DNA of 64,000 nucleotides from Heterostelium album PN500 (lineage: Eukaryota; Evosea; Eumycetozoa; Acytosteliales; Acytosteliaceae), in NCBI RefSeq assembly GCF_000004825.1, contig NW_008805073.1, positions 930,001 to 994,000 of the forward strand, written 5' to 3'. The translations under genes were made by a program, and so were the position numbers. The notes beneath the pieces are model-generated. The model was not told the origin of the DNA. It saw nothing but the letters and a program-made list of their open reading frames with translations, and did no database searches. Of the stretch, positions 59,314 through 64,000 are shown piece after piece (the first letter of the stretch is position 1; every line of letters begins with the position of its first letter).

Positions 59314-59520
59314 TTTAATTCTTACTAATAAATAACTAATGACAAAAAAAAAAACAAAACTAAAAAAGAGATCACAAAAAAAAAACTGGCTCCTAACTAC
59401 TTTCTCCTGCATTAATTTTAAAAAAAATCTAAAAATTAAAAATTGGTTTTTTTTATTTTATTCAATTTATGGTTACAAACAAGAATATGTTTTGTTTTAA
59501 AAAAATAACCATTTGATAAT

Positions 59521-60732
59521 TTCAAAACCATCTTTTGATTTGAAGATATCTTTGCTGACTGTAACCTTTTGGATATATTTCAACTCGATTCTCAAAGATC
59601 CATTTGATCATTCTGAAATTAAATAATTCCTTCAATGCATACTCCATTGCTTGAAATGAAGATCGGATGAGAATTTCACTCCAGGTTTGAGTAAATATTT
59701 TATAAATACAAAGCATTACACATTGCAGCAGTACTGATGATTATCAGGATACTGAATTGATGTATTCTCAGCTAACCATTTAACCATTCCAAGATTGTTG
59801 TTCTTTGTCGCAGTTTCCATCAACTTCTTCGGATATCGTAGTGCGTCAGTAAAGGTCTCTGCAACCCATATCATCATTTCAAGATTGTTGTTCTCCACCG
59901 CCAACGAAACAAGAGCAGAAGATGATGTTGTGTCTTTTGGAATATTATACTGATGTAAGAGTTTCATGATTTCCAAATTGTTTTTGGCTGCTGCATGTGC
60001 ATATAAACCTTGTGATTTAGAGTCAAGTGGTGAATCCAATTGCAAAATATATCTGACCACTTCCAGATTTTCTTTGCACACTGCCAAATAGAGCATTCTA
60101 TTATTTTTTCTTTCCTCTGGTCTGTTGGTGATCAGCCATTGAATTACGTCGGTATTTGCATATTTTCCAGCTTTATCAAATATATAAACTTTACATTTTT
60201 GATCCGAATGATTATCGTATTTATTCGCTAGATATTCGACCATCGCTACATTCTTTGATTTTGGTGATTCGGTATATGCTCTAGCATAATCCCATTTATA
60301 ATCCACCGATTCAATGAGATACTTCACAATATTAATATGATTGCTTACAATTGCTTTAATTAGGATTGTTTGAAATTCTTTTTCATATCGATCTTCCTTT
60401 ATTCTCTCATTGATTTTGAATATATTGATCAAGTACTTGAGAATATCCAATCTACCGACTCTTGCTGCCTCCATGAATTGTATACCATGACCATAAAGAA
60501 AATTATATCTTGATTTTGATAAAATAGATTTTATTTTTTTATCATAGAATATCTTTAAGATACCGAAATAACCGAATGTAATCATCAAATTAGGTGATTT
60601 AATAATTGTACTCCATTTATAACATTGATTCTCATCTTGATATAATCTATTGATTTCATATACTCTATCAAATATATATTTATTTATGATTTTATTTTTA
60701 AATATTAAACTTATAAATATATCTTTATTCAT
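59521..60732 (-). pseudogene. Ankyrin-repeat paralogue 2, truncated
   Basis: ATG at 60732 (MNKDIFISLIFKNK). About 330 codons are colinear with the intact paralogue through MVKWLAENTSIQYPD. Near 59735 a short deletion shifts the frame (NHQYCCNV-stop at 59716). Later fragments (FNFRMIKWIFENRVE, about 59620-59580) are joined after a loss of some 200 codons. The remains end near 59521 at a match to 57835-57870 of the intact gene. A shortened 338-residue protein could still be made. Confidence 0.8.
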
Positions 60733-60904
60733 TTTAATTTGTACTAATAAATAACATGGGACAAAAAAAAAAATGTGTTTTTGCCAGACCCAAAAAAATT
60801 TTTTCCTAATAATTCTGATTTTTTTTTTTTTTTTTTGTTATTAAAATATGATCATTTTACCAGAATCGGTTGTTTAGTAATAAGAAATCATGTTTGATAA
60901 TATT

Positions 60905-61285
60905 ATAATGGATGTATAGTTACTGCGAAATAAAGCATATAATTGTTTTTTAATTCACTTGGTTGATTGAATATCTATTTGCTTGAAGTAGGATTGCTTG
61001 TAACTCCAATGAATAGATCCTTTTCTTTCCTCTCCCATTGACTTTGAATAGATCTAACAAGTACTTGAGAATCTCCAGCCTACCGACTCTTGCTGCCTCC
61101 AAGAATTGTGTATCATGACCACACATCAATAAATCTTTTCTATTTAACAAAATAGATTCATTATTAATCAACTCCAAATCACAACAAATAACTTATATTA
61201 AATAACATTAAATTATATCTTTTCATCCTCTATTAAATATATATTTATTTAATACTTTATTATTTAATATTAAAATCAAAGATCA
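60905..61285 (-). pseudogene. Ankyrin-repeat paralogue 3, remnant
   Basis: Starts near 61285 with ILNNKVLNKYIFNRG (counterpart of YIFDRV). It continues after a deletion with QFLEAARVGRLEILKYLLDLFK at about 61110-61040, and ends after further losses near 60905 with a sequence matching the ALF codons of paralogue 2 at ~60090. There are internal deletions and no complete frame. It is the most decayed of the three. Confidence 0.8.
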
Positions 61286-61907
61286 AAGAAAGGAACCTCA
61301 AAGAAAAATTAAATTAAGTTTTTAAATATAAGATAACTATCTATTGATTCTAAATTTTTGCTCTTTAAACTGTTCTCGTCTATTGTTGATAATGTATTTG
61401 CTACCTCTCTCAAGAGGTGGGGATTTCTTTGATCAAAAATGTATTAAACTGTTTCACCAGTGCACCGAAAATTGATCTACACAATCCCACTTAATTTTTT
61501 TTTTTTTTTTGAAATTCATTAATTTAGTTGAATTTAATATTTTTTTTTTTTATGTGAATGCTAGTCAGGTAGATATCTGGACTCCGAGTTTCCAAAAAAT
61601 CAAATCTCCAGATCACTTGGTGTATCAAATTTGATCAAGTTTGCTTTAATTTTCATTTATTAATAAAATTAATGATTATGTCTTTATCTCTAGTACTCAG
61701 ATTGAATTTGATTATGACTCTTGGTTCAAAGAAATTAATGATATTATTTAAGAGAAGTATACTCGGCGACAATAACAATTTTTCTAAACAATTAATGATT
61801 ATTAATAGAGGAACTTTCAAAGTCATTTGAATATCAAAACAAAATAAAATAATAAATAAACATTAATATTATCTTTGCAAACAAATACATAAATAATCAA
61901 AACAAAA
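61286..61907. other. Spacer
   Basis: AT-rich with T-runs near 61494 and 61538. A less AT-rich block at 61370-61470 has no frame. The last ~60 bases are an A-rich leader to the next gene. Confidence 0.5.
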
Positions 61908-62393
61908 ATGGTCGTCGCACTCCAATGTTTCATTAACAATACTCCATTCAGAGTCGCTTTTAATAACTTAGAGAATTCTGGTGATAACTTTGAAATGACC
62001 GGTAACTCTAAACATGTCAGTAAGTAGAGCACTCATTGTGATATTAATGTTTAATAAAAGATATTTAAACATTGATTTTATATGTTTTGTTTGATATAGG
62101 TGGATTGTGGGTTCCATATAAAAAATCAGGTAAATCAGTTAGAATCTTAGTAGGCTCCACTGTATTCACAATGTATGACGATGAATGGAAGATTGTCATT
62201 GAGAACAATGTTACCTTTGACCTTGCTCATGATTGTATGAAGTTTTTCTTAACTGTCAATGGTAATGATGAATCTAATCTTAATTTCCAATTGTAAGTCT
62301 CTATTGAATAAGATATGATATAAATAACATAAATATATATATATTAACACTTTATTCTTTTTATTATTTAGAGAACAAATCAAAGCCTTTTAA
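61908..62393 (+). CDS. Small orphan protein (~108 aa), three exons
   Basis: Exons 61908-62019, 62100-62292 and 62372-62393 have GTAAGT donors, TATAG/TTTAG acceptors and a kept frame, so this is a real gene despite its size. The protein starts MVVALQCFINNTPFRVAF and continues SGLWVPYKKSGKSVRILVGS, MYDDEWKIVIENNVTF and NFQLEQIKAF. Alternating hydrophobic and polar residues suggest a small all-beta fold. No signal peptide, no membrane segment. Not recognised; a lectin- or adhesin-like beta domain is one guess. Confidence 0.7.
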
Positions 62394-62853
62394 AGAAAAA
62401 ATAGACAAATTTAAATAATAAATAAAAAAATAGTATTATTCTATTAATAATAATTTATATATTATTGTTTCTTTTATATCTTTTAAATGAGATAGTTAAA
62501 ATACACCTGTATCAATACAAACGAATAAATGTTTTAAAGTATTTGAATCCATTATAAGTGACTTTAATATTTAAAAATTCATATAAATAAAACAAAAGTG
62601 CGAGCTCTTCAAGTGATCGATAACAAAATGAAATCATAGTTATATCAAGATAGGTGTTTAACATTTATTGATTCCTAAATATTGATTTCGCACATTTTTT
62701 TATTATACTGATTGTTGTTCCCGCCCAAAATCTTTGATTGCAAACATTGGCGCCTTTTTTGAATTTAAATTTTATTTTTACAACTTCAGTGATTAAGCAC
62801 ATTAAATTTAATATTAAATTGTAATATTTATTTAATTATATATATAATTAAAG
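62394..62853. other. Spacer
   Basis: AT-rich 3' flank and upstream region of the kinetochore gene. No coding signal. Confidence 0.55.
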
Positions 62854-64000
62854 ATGTCAGCTTTTAATAATAGTGGTATCAATTTCAATTCACAGATTAA
62901 TATGAATAATAATCATATGAAACAATCTTATTATCATTCGACCATGGGAAATCAACAGCCATTCACTGCGTCTTTATTGAATAGTACAACAATAACCAAT
63001 AATAATAATAACAATACTTATGATAGTATGATGATGACATCTTCACAAATGACAAGATCACAAAGACCAACACAACAACAGCAACAGCAACAACAAACAT
63101 TAGATATACCAGAGTCATTCTTAGAGGAAGTGGTCAATCAGATGCGAAGAATCGAAGATAATGTCGATCAGTGGAAATCGGAGCATCTCGACACTCTTCG
63201 AAAGAATAAGATATCACACTTTACCAGTACAACTAAATTAAAAGAGAAGATCGATAATCTAAACAATGAAGAACTGTTCTTCAAACAAGCAGATGAACAT
63301 TCAAAACAAAGTATGTTTAATAATATATATATTTTTACATAATAATGAAATCAATTTTATTAACAATCTCTCTCTTTTCTTTGCAATTATTACTATTTCA
63401 AGTTATCGAAAGACAACGTGCAGATATACAATCATTTATAGATCAAATCAAAGAGTTGAAAGAACGTCAGGATAAACTACCACCAACAGTCCAACATCTC
63501 TCTGGATTGATACGCGACGAACAGAGAGAAGTACACGAGAAACAACAATCAACAAATCAAACAGAATCCGACAATACCAAACAACTTTATTTCATCAACA
63601 AGAATCTTGAATTTTTTAGAGAGTATTTAGCATTGGATATAAAAGTTTCACAAGGTAAAGATTAATCTTATTTAAATTTGATCATATTATAACTTAACTT
63701 ATAAACATCATTAACATAACTTTTAACTTTATATTGTATATATATTTATATAGATGGTGTAGAATTTAATTATAAATTAATAGATAGATTAAACCCGGAT
63801 CATTTGTTTTCAGTAAAGATAGATTGTGAATCGGATCGCTATAGATTGGTCAGATGCGAACCGAACCTTCCCAATATCAATACACTGGTAGACACACTGA
63901 ATGAAACAAGTCATTTATCAGGTTTTATAAAATCAGTTAGAAATTCTTTTGTACATTTTTGCAATTTAAGAAATAACAATAATAACAACAATAATATTAC
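62854..64000 (+). CDS. spc25: Kinetochore protein Spc25 (3' end outside window)
   Basis: Exons 62854-63310, 63403-63654 and 63754 to beyond 64000, frame kept. An Asn/Gln-rich N-terminus (~residues 1-80) precedes a long coiled coil (ESFLEEVVNQMRRIEDNV; SFIDQIKELKERQDKLP; HEKQQ). The last exon holds the Spc25 C-terminal globular domain: NYKLIDRLNPDHLFSVKID, then YRLVRCEPNLPNINTLVDTL, NETSHLSGFIKSVRNSF. Spc25 pairs with Spc24 in the NDC80 complex that links kinetochores to microtubules. The frame is still open at the window end in an Asn run. Confidence 0.85.

Overview
The window looks like nuclear DNA of a social amoeba (Dictyostelia). It is very AT-rich, with A/T homopolymers in the spacers. 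Introns are short (about 55-180 nt), AT-rich, and have GTAAGT/GTATGT-type donors. Proteins carry Asn, Gln and Thr runs, and the genes are compact with AT-rich flanks. The gene set (modA-type glucosidase II, B-box/propeller proteins, divergent ankyrin proteins, GATA factor) fits this. Many proteins seem diverged from D. discoideum, so another dictyostelid genus is likely; that is inference.

1-30 kb is a repeat-rich, decaying region built around one unusual gene family. It encodes a predicted N-terminal P-loop GTPase, a long helical middle, and a C-terminal SecA-like ATPase motor. Five copies are seen. A is a C-terminal end cut by the window edge. B and C are internally deleted relics. D is an almost complete 2,055-codon frame that has lost its ATG and its GTPase signature motifs. 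E has an intact GTPase end but is split by 4.9 kb of antisense DNA and broken downstream. The DNA splitting copy E is an internal piece of another giant ATPase gene, the DUF3638/DUF3645 type. A decayed PDI-like gene, a dispersed ~300-bp repeat and a probable LINE endonuclease relic lie between the copies.

29-54 kb is ordinary gene-dense DNA. It holds a zinc-finger/adenylation/carrier/reductase enzyme, a secreted orphan, a SET-MYND protein, a small Asn/Thr-rich protein, glucosidase II alpha, an orphan with spliced exons, a GATA factor, two tandem B-box/propeller genes and an Ap4A phosphorylase-type enzyme.

54-64 kb holds a membrane-anchored armadillo-like protein, tRNA-Ser(UGA) with a possible retroelement remnant downstream, three ankyrin paralogues in increasing decay, a ~108-residue orphan, and the kinetochore gene spc25 running off the end.

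Exon boundaries were worked out by hand from splice motifs and frame continuity. No database search was possible. Family names rest on recognised motifs.
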